Positions 20,736-30,480 of a stretch of 64,000 nucleotides of DNA are shown piece by piece. The DNA is taken from positions 2,232,001-2,296,000 of the forward strand of contig AP026544.2 of NCBI GenBank assembly GCA_026075535.2, written 5' to 3'. The position numbers were made by a program, and so were the translations under genes. Position 1 is the first letter of the stretch. The number at the start of each line of letters is the position of its first letter. The notes under the pieces were generated by a model. The model made no database searches, was not told the DNA's origin, and was given only the letters and a program-made list of their open reading frames with translations. The stretch is from Tricholoma matsutake. Its lineage: Eukaryota > Basidiomycota > Agaricomycetes > Agaricales > Tricholomataceae.

Positions 20736-21297
20736 AGGTTATAATCTACTAGTAACAACACCACCACCCACAAACAAGCCAACACACCCACCCCACACCT
20801 ATGAGCCCCTGCTCATAGGGTGGATCGTGAGTGTGTGCAGTCGACGATGACGATGACGATGCCGCCTACCAGCACCAGGACCCAGAACGACCCAGACCCA
20901 ATGACACCCATGCCAGCCCCCTCCTCCCTGTCCAAATGGGATGTGAGGGTGTCGATAAAGGATAGGAGATGGCAGAGGGGTACCAGGAGACCTGCAGAGC
21001 AGGATACCCACCTGGTAAGCACCCACCTACCCCCTCCCTTGCATGCCGCATCACTGACCATTCCCCCCAACCCCTCCAAACTAGGAGACCCACAAAACTG
21101 ACAACACACCCACCCCACACCGACGAGCACCTGCTCGTCGGGTGGATGGTGGGTACACCAGGGTTATGATGATCACAGCACCCATCCCCATGCCTACGAG
21201 CCTCTGCTCATAGGGTGGATGATGGGTGCGGCTTGCTATGGTGACGGACGTGTGCGAGGAGGGGTGGGCGACAACACCCACCCCAGACCGCATCCCC

Positions 21298-21495
21298 CAA
21301 CCCCCCCTCCCCCACATTTTGCATGGGGAGGTCTTTATTATTTTTAATTTATCTCTGCTCCCCCCTCGCACCGAACATGAGGGGTTTAGTTTTTTATGTA
21401 CATAGTAATAATCCCCCCCCTCTCGCAAGATGCAAGAGGGGTTTTTTTTTGTTTATTATTATATTATACCCACTCCCTTGTGTCCTACACAAAGG
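21298..21495 (+). repeat. Array of four small C/G hairpins, about 55-bp period
   Basis: Units such as CCCCTCTCGCA/TGCAAGAGGGG around a GCATNTTGCAT-like centre at about 21302, 21360, 21412 and 21468, separated by AT-rich spacers. Related arrays at 5590-5745 and 9333-9475. Confidence 0.65.
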
Positions 21496-21599
21496 ATGTG
21501 GCTAATTAAAATTTTTTGATCTTAATTGTTTGAAAAATGCCTCCTTGAAGAATATGAAAAGTTGAGTCATAAGTAAACCTTATATTGAACCCTGATAAA

Positions 21600-21890
21600 T
21601 CTCCTGTGGCTCAAGTGGTTGAGCACACTTGTTTGGTTTGTCATGTGATTCCTTATGGTGAGGTCTTGAGTTCAATTCCTGCAGTACACAAATTTATTTT
21701 GTGGGTACTTTATGAAATTCACCAACTCCAAAGTCCTTTGAGCTCATATCTAATTGACTTATCATTTGGTTGAAATGCATTCCACTTGGACTCCAGTTGG
21801 ACTCCACTTGGAATCCAATGGGCAATTGAACTCTACATGACTTAGTGTAGTTCAATTGGAGTCCACTAGGACAGGTGGGGGACTGTAAAG
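21600..21890 (+). mobile_element. tRNA-headed SINE-like element, copy b
   Basis: CTCCTGTGGCTCAAGTGGTT (A-box-like), GTCTTGAGTTCAATTCCTGC (B-box-like), a body ATTTTGTGGGTACTTTATGA matching copy a, an array of GGACTCC/GGAATCC (21780-21870) and terminus GTGGGGGACTGTAAAG. Best-preserved copy. Confidence 0.75.
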
Positions 21891-22086
21891 TACTGCAAAA
21901 AAGTACTGCGGCAACAGCCAGCAAAACATAAAAAGACCTGAAAGAACCGGAAGGTATAAACACCGATGTGCAAACAAAAGAGCAAGCGCTTGCATTCCTA
22001 CATGCTAGAGACTACTTAATACCAGGCAAGCCAGCTGACCTCCCTACTCTTTCAAACATACTGTTTCAGTTCAACTATGCAGCCAT

Positions 22087-23790
22087 GAAAATGCCTAAAC
22101 CACTAACCGATGGTATATGAGCAGTAGTGTTCCTAGTGGCGGATGCAAAAGTACAACACATAGCAAAAGAGGTAACAACAGTGGTCAAAACACACTTACA
22201 GGAACAACTAGAAAGCTTCAACACAAACATGGAAATCATGAGAGACGTGGTGGAACATGTCACAGATGCAGCAAAGGAGATAACTGACAAGATGAATGAT
22301 TTCAAGGACGAATTCCAGGAAACATCCAAAAAGCTGGCACAAACCTCACAAGACCTAGCGGAAAAAACACAGGAACCACGGTGCAAGACCACATCACACA
22401 AAATGCATGCCCAGCCACATATGCTACAATCACCCAACAACACATACTGGTAGCACACCTAACCATAATCACAGGAGGAGAAACCGATGATGAGCAGATT
22501 CTGATTCAAAATGACACAAACACTAATAACAACATGCTAGAAAATCTAACAGAGAAAGACCTGGTAGTGAAAGCAAACACGGCCCTAGACCTGATGGGAA
22601 TAGAAGCAGCAGACCGACTGAAAGACACAAAATTCGTGGGTGCGAAGAAACTACAAAATGGAAACATACTGTACCAACTAGACTCAGCAGAAGCAGCAAG
22701 ATGGCTATGACAACCAGAGGTACAGAAAGCCTTCATGGGATGCTACGGAGGCATGTCAAACATCCAAAATAAACTATATTACACAGTAGCTGAATTTGTC
22801 CCAACCACCTTCAATGCGGGAACCAACTATGCACACCTACGAGTGGAACAAGACAATGCACTAATGACTGACACCATGGTGTATTCCAAATACATCAAGC
22901 TGCAACACCTTCGCGCAAGCAACCAAAAGGTAGCACATGTCATAATCAGATTCAATGAGCGAAAGATGGCAAACTGAGCAATTGAACATGGGCTGTTCAT
23001 TGAAGGAAAGCAAGTAACAGTATGCAAACTTCTATCGGAGCCAAAAAGATGCCTGAAATGTCAGAAATTTGGGCACTACATCACTAACTGCAAAGCAGAA
23101 ACAGACACATGCGCATGATGCAGTGGAAAACACAGAACAGCGCAGTGCACAGTGCCAAACACAGAGGCAACTCGCTGCGCAAATTGTACTAGCAATGAAA
23201 TAGGTCACGGCGCAGCTGACAGGAACTGCCCAACATACCTCAAATGAAAAGGTAAGATTCAGAGGTGCATCCCCGAAAACAAATACAGGTTTTTCCCCAC
23301 CAATGAGCCCCACACATGGCAACTGCTAAACCAACTGCAAGACTATGCAAATGACCAGGAATGTGCATAGCAGGGAGCAAACTGGGCGACTGCGGCCAGA
23401 AACATATGAACAGATGAAGAATTCACAAATGAATGGAGGACAGTACAGCGCAGAGGTAGGCAACCCACAGCAAATGAGCAAAACCAAAACAGAGAACACT
23501 ATGAACAACACCAAAACAGACCAAGGTATGAGGAGCAAACAAGAGATAATGGATGGCCAACAAGACCAGCACACGCAACCATAGACAACTACCTCAGAAA
23601 TGCAAGAACACAGGAGAAAACAAACAACTACAACCAACTGCAGGGACAACACAACAGGTGGTGGAGCAAACAGGACCCGAACAACCACAGCATAGGCCCA
23701 GTCCCACAAAGAGATAACTCCCCCCCCCCTCAAATATGTCTAACCACCACACAGGAAACAAATGACACACGATACACATCAGACAACAAA
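22087..23790 (+). pseudogene. LINE 2 ORF1 (gag-like, zinc knuckles)
   Basis: Coiled-coil-like N-terminal part (VVKTHLQEQLESFNTNMEIM, DKMNDFKDEFQETSKKLAQT), then a conserved block with WLxQPEVQKAFMGCYGG and HVIIRFNERKMAN. Knuckles follow: CLKCQKFGHYITNC, a degenerate C..CSGKHRTAQC, and CANCTSNEIGHGAADRNC. A long N/Q/R-rich tail (EQNQNREHYEQHQNRPRYEE) follows. Stops at 22118, 22708, 22975, 23116 and 23245 are all TGA; a frameshift lies near 22400. Family role: RNA binding in retrotransposition. Confidence 0.78.
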
Positions 23791-23801
23791 ACACAAACAA
23801 A

Positions 23802-24131
23802 TTGCTAATAAGCCAACTCGAACTACTCCAAGGCCTGAGAAGAAATGACTACAACATATGTTTAATCCAAGAGCCATACATCGACTTTAGAGGCAAGACC
23901 AGGGCAAACTGCAACTGGATCACCATATACCAGAATACACACCAACAACATCCGAACAACACAAGATCAGTAATACTCACCAATGCCAAGCTATCTACAG
24001 ATTCATGGAAACAAATCAACTTTGAACACCCTGACATCACTGCGATAGAACTGCAGGGACAATATGGTATGTTACAAATTGTGAATTGCAAAAACAATAG
24101 CTTACTAACACATCTATCCACATACATGTGA
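23802..24131 (+). pseudogene. LINE 2 endonuclease, N-terminal fragment
   Basis: NICLIQEPYIDFRGKTRA carries the catalytic glutamate (QEP) of the apurinic-type endonuclease. ARAN-type spacing and AIELQGQYGMLQIVN match LINE 1 (AIELMGTYGRLQVFS). Ends at TGA 24129 and is not followed by the rest of ORF2. Confidence 0.75.
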
Positions 24132-24184
24132 GATTGAGAACACCAACAGTACACAGTTAGCCCCCTGAACACAATGTGGATGTA

Positions 24185-24550
24185 TATGGACCATATAAGG
24201 TAGGTCACATGACTATGTGAATGCCATTTTCATACTCGGCTTGAAAAACCAATCAGAATGATGTATAACATCAATATAATCCATGTACAGTGGTCACATG
24301 ACTATGTGAATGCCATTTTCATGCTCAGCTTGAAAAACCAGTCAGAATGATATATAATATGTTCCATATAAGGTAGGTCACATGACTACATGAATGCCAT
24401 TTTCATGCTCAGCTTGAAAAACTGGTCAGAATGATATATAACATCAATATGTTCCATATGAGGTAGGTCACATGACTACATGGATGCCATTTTCATACTC
24501 AGCTTGAAAAACCAATCAGAATGATGTATAACATCACTATATTCCATGAC
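24185..24550 (+). repeat. Tandem repeat, four units of 84-90 bp
   Basis: GGTCACATGACTA begins units at 24203, 24292, 24376 and 24466. Each contains ATGCCATTTTCATRCTC, GCTTGAAAAACYRGTCAGAA and GATRTATAA. It directly follows the broken end of LINE 2. Confidence 0.9.
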
Positions 24551-24589
24551 ATCATTCCAGGAATATGTGCCTAAGTGTAAAGAGCTCGA

Positions 24590-25620
24590 ATTTTTCTTAA
24601 TGATAGGTTTTATCTATGTTATAACGATGCTGCAGCCTCAAAACCACAACAATGGCCAACACAGCCACCACCCTAGGACCCAGAACCACTGCTGCAAGCA
24701 ACTGCTCATGGGGTGGGAATGGGCACCAGGATGACAGGACAAGATGAATGGAAGACTGGACGATGAGACAATGACTGGACAAGATGACTGGACGACAAGA
24801 CGACAAGACGGGATGACAACAACAAACAAGAAGCAGCAGCAAACAATGAGAAAAGGCCCAAGAGATGTCAATGGACATTCTTGGGCTGCAAGTAAGTTTT
24901 TTCTTTCTTTTCTCATTCCTTTCTTTTTTTACTAACAAAGTTTTTTAGGTACTAATCTAAACTATTGATAACAACAACGACAAGATGGCAGGGGCCAATG
25001 AAAACAGACAATGGGGATGACAGGTAGGGACAGCAGGAGGCATGAGAAGGACAACGACCAGCACCAGCCACCACCATTGCGAGCCCCTGCTCACAAGGTG
25101 GATCGCTGGTGCTCCACAATGAACCAACAACAATGGGAGGGGAGGGACAACAACAACAACAGACAGTGGACAACAATGACAACAGGGGACAGCAATGGCG
25201 GCAGGTTCAACAACAGGGGGAGGGGGAGGGGGGGAGAATGACCATGACAACAGGATGACAACGGAGATGAGAGGGGGTGACAATAACAATGGAACACACC
25301 ACCCACCCCCAGCCTCATGAGCAACTGCTCAAGGGGTGGACCATGGGTGGAATGACGATGAGGCCCACCACAGCACCTTGGAGACAAAAAGGGGGGAACA
25401 ACAACAGGAGGGGGAACAACAACAGGAGGGGGAACAACAACAGGAGGGGGAACAACAACAGGAGGGGGAACAACAATGAAAAGGGGAGGGGGGAATGATG
25501 AAGGGAAATGATGAAGGGGAGAGGGGAATGATAATGGAGGAATGACAATGAGGGGGGGACTTTTTGTATTTTTTGTCCTTTGATATCTATAGTTATATTC
25601 AATTAAACTATTCATAAAAG
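24590..25620 (+). repeat. Structured non-coding repeat family, copy 4
   Basis: Stem-loop at 24693-24710, hairpin GCCCAAGAGATGTC/GGACATTCTTGGGC (24856-24887), a well-formed 57-nt intron (24892-24948), a second stem-loop 25077-25096 with an outer stem AGCACCAGC/GCTGGTGCT (25060-25068/25105-25113), and a third TGAGCA/TGCTCA (25318-25331) inside CCACCCA/TGGGTGG. An 18-bp AGGAGGGGGAACAACAAC tandem lies at 25390-25475. Translations are triplet-repeat artefacts. Confidence 0.62.
24892..24948 (+). other. Candidate spliceosomal intron, 57 nt, in structured repeat copy 4
   Basis: GTAAGTTTTTTC donor, TTTACTAACAAAG branch (perfect ACTAAC), TTTTTTAG acceptor. Same length and layout as 28278-28334. Confidence 0.55.
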
Positions 25621-25654
25621 ATACCCCAAAGAAATTAGTAGTTTGGATACCTGT

Positions 25655-26205
25655 GAAGGTCTGTAATGAGGTCAGAAGAAGTTTGCCAATTATAAGGACA
25701 TCAGTAGAAGTTTGTAATGAGGTCAGTAAAGTTTTGTAATGAGGTCAGTGAAGTTTTGTAATGAAGTCAATAAAGCTTTGTAATGAGGTCAGTAAAGTTT
25801 TGTAATGAGGTCAGTAAAGCTTTGTAATGAGGTCAGTAAAGTTTTGTAATGAGGTCAGTAAAGTTTTGTAATGAGGTCAGTAATGAGGTCAACAACATTT
25901 TGTAGTGAGGTCAGCAAAAGTTTGCAATGAGTTCAGTGAAATTTTGTAATGAGGTCAGTAAAAGTTGGTAATGAAGTCAACAAATTTTTGTAATGAGGTC
26001 CGCAAAGGTTTGTAATGAGATCAGTGAAATTCTGTAATGAGGTCAGTAAAAGTTTGTAATGGTATGATGTTAGTAACAGTTTGTAATCAAGTCAGTAAAA
26101 GTATGTAAATAAGGTCAGTCAATGTATGCAATGAGGTCAGTAAAAGCTTACAATCAAGTTGGCAAAAGCTTGTAAACCAGTCAGTACAAGTTTGCAGTGA
26201 CTTTG
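25655..26205 (+). repeat. 22-bp minisatellite, about 24 units
   Basis: Repeats of TTTTGTAATGAGGTCAGTAA-type units, nearly perfect at 25720-25880 and degenerate on both sides. Related sequence on the other strand occupies 38820-39450. Confidence 0.9.
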
Positions 26206-26595
26206 TGCACAAAAATTAGGGATGCGATATAGTGGACACCTACTTTCACACCTCACGGTATCTGCACACAACACAACCAAACAACTCACACTGCCAACTG
26301 TATGAGACATACTAACAGCTCATTCATTCACACACATCATTTTTGTAAGTCTTGCATCATTAAATGTGTAAACAACAAATTAATGTTTATATTCACAGGT
26401 TGTGGCATTTGGTAAGCATGTTGAGCTTAAATGTGAAATCAACCTGACAACCTATTGCAAGTTAAGTAATGACTTTTGTAGGTCATTTTTTAGTCAACAA
26501 GCTTTTCAATGTGCCTTTGGCACACAGGCAATATTTATGTTAGAGGTATTTATATATTATACTACATTATACGTCATATACATATTATGACACAT
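26206..26595. other. No recognisable feature
   Basis: AT-rich sequence between minisatellite and repeat X; no motif recognised. Confidence 0.4.
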
Positions 26596-27655
26596 TATAT
26601 CTACTGGAAAGATGCCTGGTTTGGCAGCCTACACTAAACTTAGGGTGGACAGTAGTGACAGGATCAAATTATTTTTGTTGCATGGAAGTGGGAACCATAA
26701 GCTACTAAAAATAAAGGAATAATAGATTACTATACCTTTGTTGCACAGAAGTGGGAGTGAAGATTAGGGAATAAAAAATGAGTGATTTGTAAGAAAGATC
26801 AGCTGTGTAGGTAAAAGGCTGCATCAGGCAGAGTGTGTGATTTAGGAAGGCCACCTTGAGCATAGTTGCATAATGGAAGGCACCACATCAGTGGTGTAAA
26901 TGTCAGCACTGATGGGTGATTATAGGTAGGTGATAAGGTGCATGTGTTGCCAGTGTGTTGGTTCTGGCAGTGCCAGTAGTGGCTGTGCTGGTACCATAGG
27001 ATGTTGGGATCTGTAATGACCATAATTTGTTATAACACAGACCTTGGTATGTCTGGTGTGGGTGTGAGTTGTTTCAGTGCCAGTGGCTGTGCTGACCCAG
27101 CACCATGTTTGTCTTGGTGGCTGGGATATGTGTCACTGCCATGTATGGTTTGTAGAAAATCAATCCTAGTGTAAACAAGAATAATCTCAGTCCTTGGATA
27201 AGTGACTGTATTACATGAGACTGTACCTAGTGTAAACAAGAATAATCTAAGGTACAGTAAGTATCATTCTGTGGAGCAGAGTGTAAACGACACTCACCTC
27301 AGTCCTTGGATAAGTGACTGAGGTGACTATCTATCTGCCTACATATATATATACATTCAGTCGAACAAAAGAAAGGACAAAGGAAAAAAGGTGTCTTTGA
27401 TGTGTTTGTGTGAACACATCAAAGGAAGTGCTAAGAATAGCACATGCATCATGAAGGTTGATCTCGGCCGATCACATACCGTGTTTGTCTTGCGACATCA
27501 AAGGGATGCATCAAAAATAGGACATGCATCAATATGCATCAAAGGGATCACGGTGTGAATCCCAACATGGTTGTGTTGGCAGCTGGAATGTGTGTTGTGT
27601 TGGCAGCCTGTATGTGTGTTAATGTCATAAGTCTGGGGGGCCAGACTTACATCTA
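26596..27655. repeat. Unclassified dispersed repeat X, copy 2
   Basis: Matches 18656-19510 in order. Inserted within it (27160-27480) is a block with direct repeats AGTGTAAACAAGAATAATCT (27169, 27230) and AGTCCTTGGATAAGTGACTG (27189, 27301), and a hairpin TTTGATGTG/CACATCAAA (about 27394-27421). It ends in CTGGGGGGCCAGACTTACA next to Helitron sequence. Confidence 0.55.
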
Positions 27656-27780
27656 CCCATCTTTGATCAAAGCAAAGAACAATTCTGCACTGTTGAGCTG
27701 GTGGCAACCTTTGTGTAAGCTCATAGGCTTCCACTTGTATAATGCAACCCCAGGATGGTGGTTGTGAAGCATATCCTGAA
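27656..27780 (-). pseudogene. Helitron replicase fragment (second Helitron copy, middle part)
   Basis: Minus-strand TLQDMLHNHHPGVALYK then, in another frame, EAYELTQRLPPAQQCRIVLC and FDQR match the main Helitron (TLQDMLYHCDPAVQMYR…AHELTRNLPPDQQCKIALHFDQ). It continues the N-terminal fragment at 28767-29750, from which it was separated by the hAT insertion. Confidence 0.75.
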
Positions 27781-28029
27781 GTGTCATTTAGGCAATAGCA
27801 TGGGTATGGGTCACCCATTGTGTACCTGTGATCCACCTAGTACCCATTGCTTACAGGTCTGTTTACAGATTTTGGCACTCATCTGAGTGCTGACAATCTT
27901 TTATATACTTCAATACTATGTAATTAACTTAATATACATATTACTTAGGGGGGAAGCAACACCCCAGGTGCCAGAAGAGAGGGGAGCTGGTGGAAGCAGG
28001 GTGTTATATATGAAATAATGTTTGTTACT

Positions 28030-28600
28030 GTTTGGTTCCAGTAAATGAATGCGAACGTGATGCGCCGTTTAGTCGATCACATTGTTATTTATTACTATTT
28101 GGTTCCAGTAAACAGCCAGAGCCATTGACGATGCTGCCTCTCCCTCATCCACCTACCACCACCTGCTCCTTCAACTCCCATTGCCACTGCTCCCTTGCCC
28201 TTCAACATGCCAAACACAGCCATAGCCAATGGTCAGACAATGGGCCCAAATGCCAATGTACAGTGTTTGGGCCCCATGTAAGTTTTTCTTTTCTTTTTTC
28301 TTCTTTTTACTAACTATTTTAATTACATTTTTAGATTATAATTATCTTGTAACAATGGGCCCAATGATGATGACAAATGACAGGGATGCACCCAATGACA
28401 GGGAATGACCCAGCACCCATGCCCAGCCCTGCAAGCCACTGCTCATGGGGTAGATCATGGGTGCTGGCAGCCGATGACAAAGGGCGATGGAATGGGACAG
28501 GACAATGGGGATGACAATGGCCCCAAACTCACAACCTCCCCCTCTCTCTCAGAAATGCAAGGTGGGGGTGGTTCTTACTGTAATTTAATTTAGATAGAAT
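28030..28600 (+). repeat. Structured non-coding repeat family, copy 5 (inside the hAT element)
   Basis: CCACC-rich body, hairpin GGGCCCAAA…TTTGGGCCC (28245-28275), a 57-nt intron (28278-28334), then an outer stem of 12 perfect pairs CCAGCACCCATG/CATGGGTGCTGG (28410-28421/28456-28467) enclosing the GCAAGC…GCTCAT loop. One weak C/G hairpin ends it (about 28545-28570). Confidence 0.65.
28278..28334 (+). other. Candidate spliceosomal intron, 57 nt, in structured repeat copy 5
   Basis: GTAAGTTTTTC donor, TTTTTACTAACTA branch containing the perfect TACTAAC, ATTTTTAG acceptor. Confidence 0.6.
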
Positions 28601-28766
28601 AATTATATACTTAGCAAAACCCATGCAGGAGTCGACACCTGCATGTACCTGCATGTACCCATCGTGTACCAACCTGTGGGTCAACGGGTTACTACCAATG
28701 CAGGTACAGGTATGGGTAGAGCTCTGGGTACCCATGGGAGTACCCGTGCTATTGCCTAGTGTCATT

Positions 28767-29750
28767 ACAGCCTCTCATTTCAGATGGGTATTTTCTGGAT
28801 GGTTTTTATGATAGTGAAAAGCTTAGGATCATAGATGTAGAGCTGAGCATTCACAGGGTTTTCAATCTCTGATGGAAGAAGAGAACCCGCTTTATGAGTA
28901 AGCTCCCCATGTAGGTTGAAGACATAAGGGCCATCACCATCATTGACATCCTGGACTGCACTTCAGCCAATGGAAGTCATTGCAAGAGCATTGTTGTATT
29001 TCTGAATATGTTGCTTGCAGAATTCTTTGCTGATATAATCCTGACTGGCCAAAAGTTGTGATAGCTCATGAGGAAGATTATGCAGGTGAGGTGAGTCAAT
29101 CTCTCCACTAAAGCAGCACATGCCAAATTTAGGGCAAGCATTGGATGAGCTAGTGAAGCCATCCAATACATTGCAGCACAGGTGGGCACTGAACATTCAT
29201 GCAACCCATGTCATGCACTGGCCAGTTTGGATTAAAAGGTTGGCATGCAATAGGCAGAGATGGAGCAGGTGGAACTGGAGCTGCATGCTACATATTTTGT
29301 ATCTAAAAAGATGCTATGAATCTATACACATATCAGGACAATTTTACTTACAGGAGGTACAGGAGGTTGATCTGCATGTTGCATATTCTGCATGGCAAAC
29401 ACCAACTGAAGAGGTTGTTGGTAGTGTGGCTCAACAGGAGCATCATGACCACAACCATAACCATGATCATGCTACTGACCATGACCATGATGTTGAACTC
29501 ACTGGCTGTTGTAGTGGAGGAAGTGCAGCAAGCTGTTGTGGAAGAGGATGTAGTTGTAGTTGTTGTGGCACAGCAGGAACTGCATGACCATGACCATGAC
29601 CAACTGGCTGTTGTGCAAGAGCAGGCAGAAAATGGTTATACACAGGGAAAAGGAGGATGTTGATTGTTTGGAGTAAATAGATCTTCATTTTGGGCAGCAG
29701 AGACATTGGCAGAAATAAAAGCCAAAGGCTGAGGTTAGGCATCATTCACT
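28767..29750 (-). pseudogene. Helitron N-terminal fragment (second Helitron copy)
   Basis: Minus-strand matches to the main Helitron: a Pro/Gln-rich head (PAVPQQLQLHPLPQQLAALP, 29570-29490), then SSNACPKFGMCCFSGEIDSP and QKYNNALAMTSIG (29150-28970), and NLHGELTHKAGSLLPSEIEN with NAQLYIYDP (to 28820). At least one TGA (after TSIG) and frameshifts. It ends at the hAT target duplication and resumes at 27780. Confidence 0.78.
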
Positions 29751-29879
29751 GAACACAAATATAGTGAGGAGTGCAGTGGCACTGAGGACTGTCAAGGTGC
29801 CACTGGTTGCTCATTCTTGCAGGTAGCACTGCAGGGGGTACTCAGAAGAAGCACATTAGGCCTGATGAAAAGAATAATC

Positions 29880-30300
29880 ATTTACTCCCCCCCACTCCTC
29901 CCCACTCCCCCTCTCTCCATCCTCCCTATCCCCCCCTTCCCTATCCCCCCCTTCCCTATCCTCACTCTCCCCATCCCCCCCCCCATCCCCACTCTCCCCA
30001 TCCTACCCCCCCATTCCCACCTTCCCTCCCCCTCTCTTCCTTCCCTTCTCTCTTCCTCCCCTCCTCCCCTCCCCCCCTCTCTCCTTCTCTCCCCTCCTCT
30101 CCCCCTCCCATCCCTCATCTTCCCTCCCCCCCTCAATCCCCATCCCTCACCTCCCCATCCCCATCCCTCACCTCCCCATCCCCATCCCTCCCCCTCCTAC
30201 CCCCCCATCCCTCCCCCTCCTACCCCCCCATCCCTCCCCCTCCTACCCCCCCATCCCTCCCCCTCCTACCCCCCCATCCCTCCCCCTCCTACCCCCCTGC
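29880..30300 (+). repeat. 420-bp polypyrimidine tract with 23-bp tandem units
   Basis: Almost pure C/T on the plus strand; 30185-30298 repeats CCCTCCCCCTCCTACCCCCC-type units. The minus strand is G-rich with G-quadruplex potential. Similar C-rich tracts lie on the other side of the Helitron (36905-37000, 37260-37450). Confidence 0.85.
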
Positions 30301-30439
30301 CCCACGCTGACTAATATTTTGATGTGTGATGCACTGGCATGGGTTTTGCCGGCCTAAAAGAGCATGGTCTGCTTAGTCAAATTTTACATAATATTAAAAC
30401 ACTCTCAGGGTCAGCTGACTGACATGACTTTATTATATT

Positions 30440-30480
30440 ACAAGTTTAGGAAGTGCCTCCGGCACGCGTTAAGTTTTTTA
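30440..30480 (-). other. Candidate Helitron 3'-terminal hairpin
   Basis: Minus-strand GTGCC-GGA-GGCAC (30465-30453) followed by TTCCTAAACTTGT, 130 bp beyond the helicase stop. Helitrons end in a hairpin shortly before CTRRT; the exact CTRRT is not visible here. The AAGTTTAGGAAGTGCC part recurs at 36645-36660. Confidence 0.45.

Larger units (their letters stand above)
20129..21500 (+). repeat. Structured non-coding repeat family, fullest copy 3
   Basis: In order: a TTTGTATGACAAAGCATATTG leader shared with copy 2, a CCACC-rich body (20210-20345), three hairpin-intron modules (20344-20760), a CCACC linker with stem-loop TATGAGC/GCTCATA (20800-20817), a second perfect stem-loop CCGACGAGC/GCTCGTCGG (21120-21141), a third TACGAGC/GCTCATA (21195-21212), then four C/G hairpins about 55 bp apart (21298-21495). 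No protein of sense: long frames are translations of CAC/GTG triplets. Compare 9.26-10.79, 24.6-25.6 and 28.0-28.6 kb. Transcribed and spliced RNA is suggested by the intron signals but not shown. Confidence 0.7.
21891..24180 (+). mobile_element. LINE 2 (Tad/I-like), 3'-truncated
   Basis: Starts right after the SINE-like terminus. It contains ORF1 with zinc knuckles (22087-23790, many stops) and only the first third of ORF2 (endonuclease, 23802-24131). Reverse transcriptase and everything downstream are gone; a tandem array begins at about 24185. Five TGA codons sit at expected arginines. Confidence 0.8.
27789..28758. mobile_element. Non-autonomous hAT element, 970 bp, perfect 8-bp target duplication
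   Basis: Left end TAGGCAATAGCATGGGTA and right end the reverse complement of TAGGCAATAGCACGGGTA; the start TAGGC fits the hAT YARNG pattern. GTGTCATT occurs at 27781-27788 and 28759-28766. Subterminal GGTACCCATGG/TACCTGCATG repeats lie at 28630-28745. It carries no transposase but contains a structured-repeat copy. It splits the second Helitron copy cleanly, so it is younger than that. Confidence 0.88.

Noticed and set aside
21298..21495. Possible CRISPR array (regular hairpins and spacers)
   Set aside because: Repeat units are not identical, spacing varies, no cas genes, and introns show a eukaryote.
21600..21690. Functional tRNA genes at 9.1, 20.1 and 21.6 kb
   Set aside because: A/B-box-like heads are present but cloverleaf stems are poor and each continues into a shared repeat body and tail.
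29120..29663. Cys/His-rich plus-strand frames (HDHNHNHDH, CCSGGSAASCCGRGCSC) as a metal-binding protein
   Set aside because: They are the opposite strand of the Pro/Gln-rich Helitron N-terminus, which is supported by homology to the main copy.
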